Shown here: positions 56,445 to 64,000 of the stretch, in pieces | How the letters are laid out: every line of letters starts with the position of its first letter | How positions within the stretch are numbered: the first letter of the stretch is position 1 | From: Rhodocyclales bacterium | GTDB taxonomy: Bacteria > Pseudomonadota > Gammaproteobacteria > Burkholderiales > Rhodocyclaceae | Length of the DNA: 64,000 bases | Assembly (NCBI GenBank): GCA_016215645.1 | Contig: JACRIX010000008.1 | Coordinates: 1 to 64,000, forward strand | Reading direction: 5' to 3' | Program-made: the position numbers and the translations under genes | Notes under the pieces: model-generated | Database searches by the model: none | What the model was told of the DNA's origin: nothing | The model's input: only the letters and a program-made list of their open reading frames with translations

Positions 56445-57913
56445 GGCGTGTGTCCCGTTCGTTTCATCCAGCGTACCGGCACGGCCTTCACCGCTCGCGG
56501 CGGTGCACCGGCCTGGACCAGCGCGGCATCCAGCGCCGTGCCGTCTTCCTCGGCCAGCGCCGCCTCGCGGGCGCGGCGGATGGCCGCCGGATCGCTGGAC
56601 TTCAAACTGTTTATTATAGACCTGAAGTTTTCCTTGGCGCGCTCGTTGGTCGCGCCGTAGCCCTTGACCATGCGCGCACAAAGGGCAAGCTCCAGCGCCG
56701 CATCGATCGACACCGCCGCCTCCACGGTGGCCAGCCAGTGCTCGATCAATTCCTGTTCCTCGGCGTAACGCCGCCCGATGCGCCGCAAGGGGCGCAGCGC
56801 GCCCAGCAGGCGCAGCGCGATGAAGCCGAGGATGCTGTCGGTGCGCAGTTTCAGCGGCAGGGCCAGGGGCGTGGCGCCGTCGCGCCGGCGCCGACCCTCC
56901 CAGGCCAGCAGGGGATCGGCGATGGCGGCCGGCAGCAAGCCAGCGAGTTCGGCCAGGCCCGGCTTGAGGTGGTCGGCAATGCGCAGCAGGTCGCCCGGCC
57001 GCGCGCCGGCATCCTCGGCGACACGGGCAAAACGTGCGGCGCGACTTTTCAGGTCGGCGACGCGGATCACGTCATCGAAGGCCATCCACAGCGCCAGGTA
57101 ACGCGCGCCTTCGCGCACCAGTTCGCCGTCGGCGGCAGCGCCGAAGCGGCGGGCGACGGCGCGCAGGCGCTCGACCCGCTGCATGAACAGCTCGCCGTAG
57201 GCGGCATCCTGGAATTCGACGACGCGGGCATGTCCCAGTGCGACGAGGTCGGGAACAAGAGTCGGCGCTGGTGATACGCCGACGCCACCGCGTGCCCGCT
57301 CGAACGCCAGCGCGAAACCCCTGAGGCTGGCCTCGACGCCACGTCCCGAGTCGCGAATAATTTCCTCGAAGGCCGCCGGATCGAAGGGCAGCACGCCGCT
57401 CGCCGCGATGGCGCCGAAGAGCACGGCGCTGGGCACGGTGCCGGCCTCGCGCGCCGTGGCATCGACGTCGAAGGCGGCAAGCTCGCGGCTGTTGGTGCGT
57501 GCAAGCTCGAGCAGGCGCGCGCTGTCGTAGCGACCGTCGCCCGGCGCCAGTTTCTCGAATGTGGTCAGGGTGCGGTGCGTCGAACACAACAGGCGCGTGC
57601 GCTGCGCCGAGACGAAACCGTTCTGGATCGCGCGCACGGCTTCGAGCAGCTCCGAGGCGACCAGCAGGTCGAGGCAGCCCGGCACCGGCGCGAGGCTCAT
57701 CACCGGCGTGCGTCCGCCCAGCTCGGCAAAGGTCTGCGGGTGGATCTCGACGTAGTAGGTGGTGGCGCCGGTGCGCTGGGCCACGCCGGGAATCGAGGTC
57801 GCCTGCGCCGGATGGCCGGCGCGCAGGGCCAGCTCGACCAGCCACTCGGCGAGCACGCCGCCGCCCTCGCCGCCAAGCGCGGCAACAAGGAGGGTGATGG
57901 GTTGGGTTCTCAT
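56441..57913 (-). CDS. iorB: Indolepyruvate ferredoxin oxidoreductase beta subunit-like protein (IorB)
   Basis: 490-residue protein: the first about 190 residues are a pyruvate-ferredoxin-oxidoreductase gamma-like domain (LVAALGGEGGGVLAEWLVEL, SIPGVAQRTGATTYYVEIHP); the remaining 300 form a helical region found in long IorB proteins. It pairs with the alpha subunit that overlaps it by four bases to oxidise aryl-pyruvates to aryl-acetyl-CoA with ferredoxin reduction. The true substrate here may be another 2-oxo acid. Carries one copy of the short repeat, read as SPAPTL. Confidence 0.8.
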   Translation of the reverse strand: MRTQPITLLVAALGGEGGGVLAEWLVELALRAGHPAQATSIPGVAQRTGATTYYVEIHPQTFAELGGRTPVMSLAPVPGCLDLLVASELLEAVRAIQNGFVSAQRTRLLCSTHRTLTTFEKLAPGDGRYDSARLLELARTNSRELAAFDVDATAREAGTVPSAVLFGAIAASGVLPFDPAAFEEIIRDSGRGVEASLRGFALAFERARGGVGVSPAPTLVPDLVALGHARVVEFQDAAYGELFMQRVERLRAVARRFGAAADGELVREGARYLALWMAFDDVIRVADLKSRAARFARVAEDAGARPGDLLRIADHLKPGLAELAGLLPAAIADPLLAWEGRRRRDGATPLALPLKLRTDSILGFIALRLLGALRPLRRIGRRYAEEQELIEHWLATVEAAVSIDAALELALCARMVKGYGATNERAKENFRSIINSLKSSDPAAIRRAREAALAEEDGTALDAALVQAGAPPRAVKAVPVRWMKRTGHTP

Positions 57914-60060
57914 CGCGCCAGCATCCCGATCACGCCGCGCCGCAAGCCCGCCAATGCGCGCTCGAACAGGCCAGGATTCTTGATCACTTCGGCACGGTAA
58001 AACGACGGGCAGAGCGTCGCCGCGTGGGCGTTCTCGCCGCACAGGCCGCAGCCGACGCAGCCCTCGATCACCGTCGCCACCGGATCGACCTTCAGCGGAT
58101 CGCCGCTGTCCTTCAGCGTCAGCGTCGGACAGCCGGAAAGGCGGATGCAGGAATGGTCGCCCGAGCAGGTGTCGGCATCGACACCGTATTTCACTTTCAC
58201 CACGCGCTTGCCGGCCCGCAGCAGGCCGGCGATCCAGGGCTTGCTGCGGCGTTGGCGTTCGAGCTGGCATTCGCCCTCGGCGATGATCACCTTGAGCCCG
58301 GCGTAGTCGGTGGTGAAAGCCTCTTCCAGCGTGCGGCGCATGGTCTCGACCTCGTAGCTCGGCACCGTACGCAGCCACTCGACGCCGATGCCCTTGAGCG
58401 TGTCCTCGATGGTCTGATTGCGATCGACCAGGCTGTGCTGCCTGCCGGCCGCCGCGGCCTTGATCTCCTCGTCGGGCGTGGAGATGATTTCCTGGGTGCC
58501 GGTGGCCGAGGTATAGCCGTTCTTCATGATCAGCAGCACGGCATCGTCCTTGTTGAACAGCGCCGATTCGACCCCGGTCAGGAGGCCGTTGTGCCAGAAG
58601 CCGCCGTCGCCCATCACCGCCATGGCGCGACGGCCGAGCATGGGCGAGACGCCGGCGCGGCTGGCCAGGCTCATGCCGTAGCCGAGGATGGTATGGCCGA
58701 GGCCGAAGGGCTCGAAGGTGGCGAAGGAATGGCAGCCGATGTCGGCCGCGTAATGCACCGGCCCGACATTCGCCTGCGCCTGCTTGATCGCCGAGAACAC
58801 CGGCCGCTCCGGGCAGCCGACGCAGAACTGCGGCGGGCGGCCCGGCAGCGGCGTTTCCAGTTGTGCCAGCACCGCCTGGCGGCGCGCGGCATTTGCCGCC
58901 AGCCAGTCCTGCGCGCCGGCCAGCGACAGCTCGGCGGCATGCCGCGCGAGGAACTTGACCAGGCCCTGGGCGATGAGCTCGACGTTGTACTCGCCGGCCA
59001 TCTGCAGCAAGTCCTTGCCGTGGAGGGCGGTACCGATCTCCTGCCGCCGCAGGGCGGTGGCGATCTCCTGCTCGATGAACTCCGGCTGGCCCTCTTCCAC
59101 AATCAGCACGGCGCGCTTGCCGCGGCAGAAATCGGCCAGCTGCTCCGGCACCAGCGGATAGGTGACGTTGAGCACCAGCAGCGGAATCTCGGCCGAACCA
59201 AAAGCATCGGCCAGATAAAACTGCTGCAGCGCGCGCAGCAGCGCGTTGTGCAGGCCGCCCTGGACGATGATGCCGATGTCGTCGCGCGTCCCGGCGAAGA
59301 TTTCATTGAGCCCGTGTTCGAGGATGTAGCGCCGCGCCGCCGGCAGGCGCTGCTCGAACTTGAGCTTCTCGTGGCGGAAGGTGGACGGCGGATGCGACAG
59401 GCGCTCGTAATCGAAACGCGCCGGCGCCTCCATCAAGGCCTTGCGCGAAATCGCCGGCGAAACGTTATCGCGGCACTCGAAGCTGCCGCGCACATGGCAG
59501 GCACGGATGCGCAGTTGCAGGATGGCCGGCGTGTTGCTGACCTCGGACAGCGCGAAACCATGCTCGACCATGCGCACCATGGCCGGCAGCTGCGGCCGCG
59601 GGTCGAGCAGCAGCAAGGATGACTTCATGGCGAAGGCGTGGGTTCGTTCCTGGATCACGCTGGCGCCCTCGCCGTAGTCCTCGCCGACGATGATCAGCGC
59701 GCCACCAACCACACCCGGCGATGCCAGGTTGGACAGGGCATCGGCGGCGACGTTGGTGCCGACCACCGACTTCCAGGTCACCGCGCCGCGCAGCGGATAG
59801 TGGATCGAGGCGCCGAGCATGGCGGCGGCCGAGGCCTCGTTGGAACAGGCCTCGACATGCACGCCGAGCTCGGCCATGTAGTCCTCGGCCTGGACCATGA
59901 CGTCGAGCAGGTGCGACACCGGCGCGCCCTGGTAGCCGCCGACATAGGCCACGCCCGATTGCAGCAGCGCCTTGGTAATCGCCAGTATGCCTTCGCCATG
60001 GAATGTCTCGGCGGCACCCTGGCGCAGCTGCTCCACTTCCCTGGCGAAGGAGATCTCCAT
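57910..60060 (-). CDS. iorA: Indolepyruvate ferredoxin oxidoreductase alpha subunit-like protein (IorA)
   Basis: 716-residue thiamine-diphosphate enzyme: N-terminal pyrimidine-binding domain (GVAYVGGYQGAPVSHLLDV, EACSNEASAAAMLGASI), TPP-binding MGDGGFWHNGLLTGVESALFN, and a C-terminal 4Fe-4S region (CVGCGLCGENAHAATLC). It works with IorB on a 2-oxo acid, possibly 4-hydroxyphenylpyruvate or phenylpyruvate, feeding aromatic acyl-CoA metabolism together with the thioesterase. First gene of a three-gene minus-strand operon; its promoter region faces the MFS gene and contains site S3. Confidence 0.85.
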   Translation of the reverse strand: MEISFAREVEQLRQGAAETFHGEGILAITKALLQSGVAYVGGYQGAPVSHLLDVMVQAEDYMAELGVHVEACSNEASAAAMLGASIHYPLRGAVTWKSVVGTNVAADALSNLASPGVVGGALIIVGEDYGEGASVIQERTHAFAMKSSLLLLDPRPQLPAMVRMVEHGFALSEVSNTPAILQLRIRACHVRGSFECRDNVSPAISRKALMEAPARFDYERLSHPPSTFRHEKLKFEQRLPAARRYILEHGLNEIFAGTRDDIGIIVQGGLHNALLRALQQFYLADAFGSAEIPLLVLNVTYPLVPEQLADFCRGKRAVLIVEEGQPEFIEQEIATALRRQEIGTALHGKDLLQMAGEYNVELIAQGLVKFLARHAAELSLAGAQDWLAANAARRQAVLAQLETPLPGRPPQFCVGCPERPVFSAIKQAQANVGPVHYAADIGCHSFATFEPFGLGHTILGYGMSLASRAGVSPMLGRRAMAVMGDGGFWHNGLLTGVESALFNKDDAVLLIMKNGYTSATGTQEIISTPDEEIKAAAAGRQHSLVDRNQTIEDTLKGIGVEWLRTVPSYEVETMRRTLEEAFTTDYAGLKVIIAEGECQLERQRRSKPWIAGLLRAGKRVVKVKYGVDADTCSGDHSCIRLSGCPTLTLKDSGDPLKVDPVATVIEGCVGCGLCGENAHAATLCPSFYRAEVIKNPGLFERALAGLRRGVIGMLAR

Positions 60061-60106
60061 GCCCGCATTCTGGCGCGCAATCCCGGCGCGGCCAAGGCGG
60101 CGTCGA

Positions 60107-60134
60107 CACTAGCAGCTATCGCGGGCCGTTATGG
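60107..60134. promoter_or_regulatory. Predicted regulatory site S3 (ior/MFS divergent promoter)
   Basis: 28-bp match to S1/S2: the AGCTATC and GTTATGG blocks are identical and the spacing is the same; the middle differs (GGCC for TTTT). Lies between the divergent iorA and MFS genes. Confidence 0.5.
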
Positions 60135-60160
60135 CCTGCGCCAATCACCCCACCTAGAAT

Positions 60161-61357
60161 ATGCCCATGCGAACTTCCACCGACTGGCGCGCCGTGCTCG
60201 CCGCTGCCGCCTGCGGCGTGGCCGTGGCCTTCAATGTCGGCAAGGTGCCGATCGCGATGACGGAGCTGCGCGCCGAATTCGGCCTCTCGCTGGTGGCGGC
60301 GGGCTGGATGTCGTCGATGATCAATTCCCTGGCGGTATGCACCGGGCTGGCCTTCGGCCTGCTCGGCGACCGCTTCGGCGCCCTGCGTACCTGCTACACC
60401 GGCCTGGCCACGAGCTTGCTCGGCGGGATCCTGGGCGTGGTGGCCGGCAGCGAAGGCCTGTTGCTGCTCTCGCGCTTTCTCGAAGGTGCGGGGCTGGTTG
60501 CCGTCGCGGTCTCGGCACCGGCGCTGCTGACCTCGGCGGCGGCACCGACAGACCAGCGCTTCGCACTCGGCATCTGGAGCTCCTACCTGCCGGCCGGGGT
60601 CGGCATCATCATGCTGCTTGCACCCCTGATCCTGCCCGTCGGCGGCTGGCGCGGGCTGTGGCTACTGAGCCTGGCGGCGCTGGCCATGTCGGCGCTGGCG
60701 GTACGGCGATCCGAGCCCGGTTACACGGCGCGCCGCGTCGCAACGGCATCGGCACGCGAATCCCCCTGGCGCAATGCCCGCCAGGCACTGGCCCGGCCCG
60801 CACCCTGGCTGCTGGCCTTCGCCATGCTGAGCTGGACGCTGCAGCACTATGCCCTGATCATCTGGCTGCCGACCTTCCTCACCGAGCAGCGCGGCCTCGG
60901 CATGCTGGCGACATCCCTGCTCTCCTGCGCCATGGTGCTGGCCAACGTGCCCGGCAACCTGATCGGCGGCAGCCTGCTGCAGCGCGGCTGGCAGCGCGGC
61001 ACGTTGATCGCTGGCGCCAGCCTGGTCACCGGCCTCGCCGGCGCCGGCATCTTTCTCGATGGTCTGCCCGATACACTGCGCTACGCCCTGTGCGTACTGC
61101 TGTCCTTCACCGGCGGCCTGATTCCGGCCTCGGTGCTTTCGGCCTCGGCCCACCTCGCCACCACGCCGAAGCAGATCGGCACCCTGCAAGGCCTGTTCAT
61201 GCAGATGGGCAATGTCGGCCCCTTCGTCGGCCCGCCGCTGATCGCCGCGCTGGTTGCCGCCAGCGGCCTGTGGCGCGATGCGCTGTGGGTCACCGGCACG
61301 GCGGCGGCAGGCGGTGTATTGCTGGGACTGGCGCTGCGGCGCTTCGATCGGCACTGA
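60161..61357 (+). CDS. MFS transporter
   Basis: 398-residue major-facilitator protein with 12 predicted TM helices. Motif A-like GLLGDRFGALRTCY between TM2 and TM3 and a second-half counterpart are visible. The N-terminal ATGs at 60161 and 60167 are equally good. Related to the CynX/NimT and aromatic-acid branches by general pattern only; location in the aromatic regulon and the S3 site suggest transport of an aromatic or short organic acid. Confidence 0.82.
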   Translation: MPMRTSTDWRAVLAAAACGVAVAFNVGKVPIAMTELRAEFGLSLVAAGWMSSMINSLAVCTGLAFGLLGDRFGALRTCYTGLATSLLGGILGVVAGSEGLLLLSRFLEGAGLVAVAVSAPALLTSAAAPTDQRFALGIWSSYLPAGVGIIMLLAPLILPVGGWRGLWLLSLAALAMSALAVRRSEPGYTARRVATASARESPWRNARQALARPAPWLLAFAMLSWTLQHYALIIWLPTFLTEQRGLGMLATSLLSCAMVLANVPGNLIGGSLLQRGWQRGTLIAGASLVTGLAGAGIFLDGLPDTLRYALCVLLSFTGGLIPASVLSASAHLATTPKQIGTLQGLFMQMGNVGPFVGPPLIAALVAASGLWRDALWVTGTAAAGGVLLGLALRRFDRH

Positions 61358-61401
61358 GACCGTGGTGGAGCGCCGTCCTGTGGGCGCCGACTTTCAAACC
61401 T

Positions 61402-61680
61402 TCAGTCGCGGTATAGAACTTCCGGGCCACCGCTGCCGGCCGTGCGCTCATACACGCCGTTCTCGGCCTTCTGGTAGCGGGTAAAGCCCGAATTCTTGAT
61501 CGCCGACTCCGACGTCGAGTACTTCCCGCCCAGCGCAACACGACTGATCTGTCGCTCGCATGCCTGGCCGCAGCGCGGGCACTGGCTCAGCTTGTCGTCC
61601 GCCATGCGCTGCACGACTTCAAATTTCCCGGCGCACTGATCGCAGTGCCCGGAGCTTGGTGCGTATTCGTAGAGAGGCAT
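61402..61680 (-). CDS. FmdB-family zinc ribbon protein
   Basis: 92 residues; MPLYEYAPSSGHCDQC begins like FmdB-type zinc ribbons. Two CxxC pairs (Cys13/Cys16, Cys34/Cys37) form one zinc site. Possible regulatory or small adaptor protein; no neighbour explains its role. Confidence 0.85.
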   Translation of the reverse strand: MPLYEYAPSSGHCDQCAGKFEVVQRMADDKLSQCPRCGQACERQISRVALGGKYSTSESAIKNSGFTRYQKAENGVYERTAGSGGPEVLYRD

Positions 61681-61770
61681 GGCCAGGCAGGAAACCGGAG
61701 AAATGGCAAGGGCGAAGAATACTATGGCCGCGAAACCTGCAAGACAGCGTAACAGACACTGCGTATCGGC

Positions 61771-62832
61771 TTACGCATCGTCATCGCCTTGCTTGTCGTC
61801 AGAATCAATCAGTTTCAGCAGCCGGTCGAAATCGCTCTCAAACAGCCGGTCTTGCACGATGCGGTATTTCTCGAATTCGCTTTCGGCGTGTGCCTTGGCG
61901 ATTTCCGCCGATACCTTGCCGGCGTCTTGCAGGATTTCCCGATCCCAGAGTTTCAGGAAGCCGCTCAAGCGTCTCTCCCAATCCTGCATGGCCTGGAGTT
62001 CGGCCATGTCGAGATAGGCGGAGACAATCCGCTGCATCTGCGCCAGTTCGAACTCCGCGAGGTAGTTCTTGGCGACGGACACATCGTATTTGTGGATCTT
62101 GCCGTGGGGTGCGCCTTCCCAGTGGGTCAGGCCCATGTTGTCCTTCTGGTGATCCGCCCGGCACGATCACTTCCGCCGCTGTCTGTCCATGAATGGCGTA
62201 ATGCAGCTTGTTCTGCACGGCGGCAAAGAAGCGCTTGGTGGCCGTGGCCGAGGCGTCGTAATCCAGCGCCGTGGCGTAGATGTCGGTGATCTTCTGGTAG
62301 AACTTGCGCTCCGAGAGCCGGATTTCCCGGATCTTCTCCAACTGCCGCTTGAAGAAATCTTCGGTCAGCACGCTGCCGTCGCTCTTCAGGCGCTCCACAT
62401 CCATGACCCAGCCCTGAATCGTGTAGTCCTTGACGATCTGGTTGGCCCATTTGCGGAACTGCACCGCGCGTTCGTTTTCGATCTTGAAGCCGACGGCAAT
62501 GATGGCCTGCAGGCTGTAGTGCTCGTCCTTGCGCTGAACCTCGCGGTCGCCCTCGGTTTGAACCATTAAGTACGGCTTAACAGTTGCCGCGCGTTCCAGC
62601 TCGCTATCGGCATAGATGCGTTTCAAATGCTGGCTGATGGCCGGCACCGACACTTCGTAGAGCGTCGCCATCATCTTCTGCGTCAGCCAGAGGTTTCATC
62701 CTCGTAGCGCATTTCGACGCTGGCGTTGCCATTGCCCGTCGCCGCGACAAAAATCAGGTACTCGGCCGCCGAGGAGCGGACGATGGAGACCTCGGCTTTC
62801 CTGGGTACCTGCGGGGGTTTTTTCTTGGTCAT
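61771..62832 (-). pseudogene. RhuM-family gene with two frameshifts
   Basis: Three frames must be joined to recover one RhuM protein. Fragment A (62683-62832) MTKKKPPQVPRKAEVSIVRS ... MRYEDE; then after one lost base near 62692 (GATGAAACCTCTGG where GATGAAAACCTCTGG would give DENLW) fragment B WLTQKMMATLYEVSVPAISQ ... HGQTAAEVIV (to about 62160); then after one extra base near 62158 (GTGCCGGGCGGAT against GTGCGGGCGGAT) fragment C RADHQKDNMGLTHWEGAPHG ... to 61771. RhuM proteins are Fic-neighbour/virulence-associated proteins of unknown activity, frequent near type I restriction genes and islands. Confidence 0.8.
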
Positions 62833-63077
62833 TTACGCCACCGTGACCTGGCCGTTCATCAACAAGGGGAGGAGCCAGTCTCTCATGCACGGAATCTTGA
62901 CCCGTGAGTCTTCGCTGAAAACCATTAAAGCGGATCTCCCTTACTGTTTTAATCAGTCTAACTGACACAGGCCGTGAGGCGCTGTTGAACAACTCCTGGT
63001 TTCAGATCGGACCGGAATATGTGTCAAGCAAAGATGGCAAACATCCACGAGCGCCGACTTCTGCGCCATCGGCTACC

Positions 63078-63551
63078 ATGATCGCCGCCATGAACGCCGT
63101 CGAACTCAAGGTGCCACCGCTTGCCCTCGCCTTCGCCTTCGCGCTGGCGATGTGGCTGGCCGCAACTCAGGCGCCGACGCTGGCCGTCGAACTGCCCGCG
63201 CACGAGCTCATCGCTGCCCTCGTCGCAAGCCTTGGGGCCGGCCTGGTGCTGGTCGCCGGCCTGGGGTTCCGCCGCGCCGGGACCACGGTGAATCCGACCA
63301 GGCCGCAGGCGACGACTGCGGTCGTCGACAGCGGCATTTATCGCCTCAGCCGCAATCCGATGTACGTCGGCTTCCTGCTGATGCTCGCCGGCTGGGCCGT
63401 GTTTCTTGCGCACGCCCTGCCCTGGCTGTTCCTGCCGGCCTACGTCGGCTACATGAACCGCTTCCAGATCGCCCCCGAAGAGCGCATGCTTGCCGCGAAA
63501 TTCGGCTACGACTATGAGGCCTACCGGCGAAGCGTTCGCCGCTGGCTGTGA
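63078..63551 (+). CDS. ICMT/phospholipid-methyltransferase family membrane protein
   Basis: 157-residue membrane methyltransferase: three or four TM helices and the SAM-binding signature [20 protein letters not shown] followed by [19 protein letters not shown] and [16 protein letters not shown]. Isoprenylcysteine carboxyl methyltransferase-like bacterial proteins have this form; the acceptor is unknown. ATG 63078 or 63090 begin just ahead of the first helix; the longer frame is not supported. A partial short repeat lies 20-30 bases upstream. Confidence 0.82.
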   Translation: MIAAMNAVELKVPPLALAFAFALAMWLAATQAPTLAVELPAHELIAALVASLGAGLVLVAGLGFRRAGTTVNPTRPQATTAVVDSGIYRLSRNPMYVGFLLMLAGWAVFLAHALPWLFLPAYVGYMNRFQIAPEERMLAAKFGYDYEAYRRSVRRWL

Positions 63552-63573
63552 GACCACCACTGAGGAGCCCGCC

Positions 63574-63966
63574 ATGGATGACACACTTGAACGCAACCGC
63601 AGGAATGCGATGGCCTTCTACGACCTGATGTTCAACGAAGGCAAACCCGCTGAAGCCATCGCGCGCTTTGTGGGCGAAAGCTATACCCAGCACAACCCGC
63701 ATGTTGCCGACGGCAAGCAGGCCTTCATCGACTACTTCGAACGCATGGCGCGGGAGTACCCGGGCAAGCGGGTGTATTTCAAGCGTGCGGTCGCCGAGGG
63801 CAAGCTGGTTGTCCTGCATTGCCATCAGGTATGGCCCGGCGATACCAACCGCGACTGGGCCGGCATCGACATTTTCCGCTTCGACGACGAGGGCAGAATC
63901 GTCGAACACTGGGACGTCCTGCAGGTGGTGCCCGGCGAGTCCGCCAACCAGAACACGATGTTTTAG
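63574..63966 (+). CDS. SnoaL-like/nuclear transport factor 2-like protein
   Basis: 130 residues of the SnoaL (ester cyclase-like) fold: [46 protein letters not shown], and [23 protein letters not shown]. Small NTF2-like enzymes of this type occur widely with unknown substrate. ATG 63574 after GAGGAG. Follows the methyltransferase by 22 bases. Confidence 0.82.
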   Translation: MDDTLERNRRNAMAFYDLMFNEGKPAEAIARFVGESYTQHNPHVADGKQAFIDYFERMAREYPGKRVYFKRAVAEGKLVVLHCHQVWPGDTNRDWAGIDIFRFDDEGRIVEHWDVLQVVPGESANQNTMF

Positions 63967-64000
63967 CGGACACCCCCGGCCACATTCAGGTGCAGCCGCG

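Overview
The window is GC-rich chromosomal DNA that reads like a betaproteobacterium, most likely Rhodocyclales-like. That placement is inferred from an IcmF-type mutase, a protocatechuate 4,5-cleavage operon with a TRAP transporter, two CusA/CzcA-type metal efflux operons and large GGDEF-EAL proteins; no rRNA or tRNA gene was seen to confirm it. The layout is mostly ordinary metabolism and metal resistance, interrupted by one accessory island.

Region 1 (1-4987): fused acyl-CoA mutase icmF, running off the left edge and interrupted by an in-frame TAG; a divergent AraC-type regulator; a small hemerythrin overlapping a tartrate/malate dehydrogenase. Region 2 (4988-13905): a minus-strand copper/silver operon in the order cusR-cusS-cusF-cusC-cusB-cusA, with a structured repeat element between cusB and cusA. 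Region 3 (14104-20205): accessory island with a DUF4143 ATPase, a HigB-like/HigA-ImmA toxin-antitoxin pair and, facing it, a three-gene operon of a thymidylate-synthase homologue carrying the Asp typical of dCMP hydroxymethylase, a uracil-DNA-glycosylase-like protein and an alpha-glutamyl/putrescinyl-thymine pyrophosphorylase (clade 3 type). This trio looks like a DNA pyrimidine hypermodification or base-replacement system and is the most interesting content. A 16-bp palindrome (ATTACA-GAAA-TGTAAT) with conserved flank occurs on both sides of the island, once before cusR and once before the second efflux operon.

Region 4 (20750-27747): second RND efflux operon (TolC-like, small membrane-anchored periplasmic protein, adaptor, RND pump, His-rich periplasmic protein, DUF411 protein). 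Region 5 (27760-36401) and the next gene (36423-40340): EF-G paralogue, YbaN-like protein, B12-binding radical SAM protein, YedK/HMCES-type protein, a hemerythrin-PAS-GGDEF-EAL protein, a metallo-beta-lactamase protein and a CHASE-PAS-GAF-GGDEF-EAL receptor.

Region 6 (40458-61357): aromatic catabolism. A thioesterase releases 4-hydroxybenzoate, PobA hydroxylates it to protocatechuate, LigAB opens the ring at 4,5, and LigC, LigI, LigJ and LigK carry it to pyruvate and oxaloacetate. There are two LigAB pairs, a LysR regulator, a TRAP transporter, an indolepyruvate-oxidoreductase-like pair and an MFS transporter. Three 28-bp sites resembling one another lie at the three promoter regions of this regulon. 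Three in-operon repeats provide Shine-Dalgarno sequences that can fold into hairpins. Region 7 (61402-63966): FmdB zinc ribbon, a frameshifted RhuM gene, a methyltransferase and a SnoaL-like protein.

Across the window a roughly 24-bp motif recurs about 13 times in both strands and in different reading frames.
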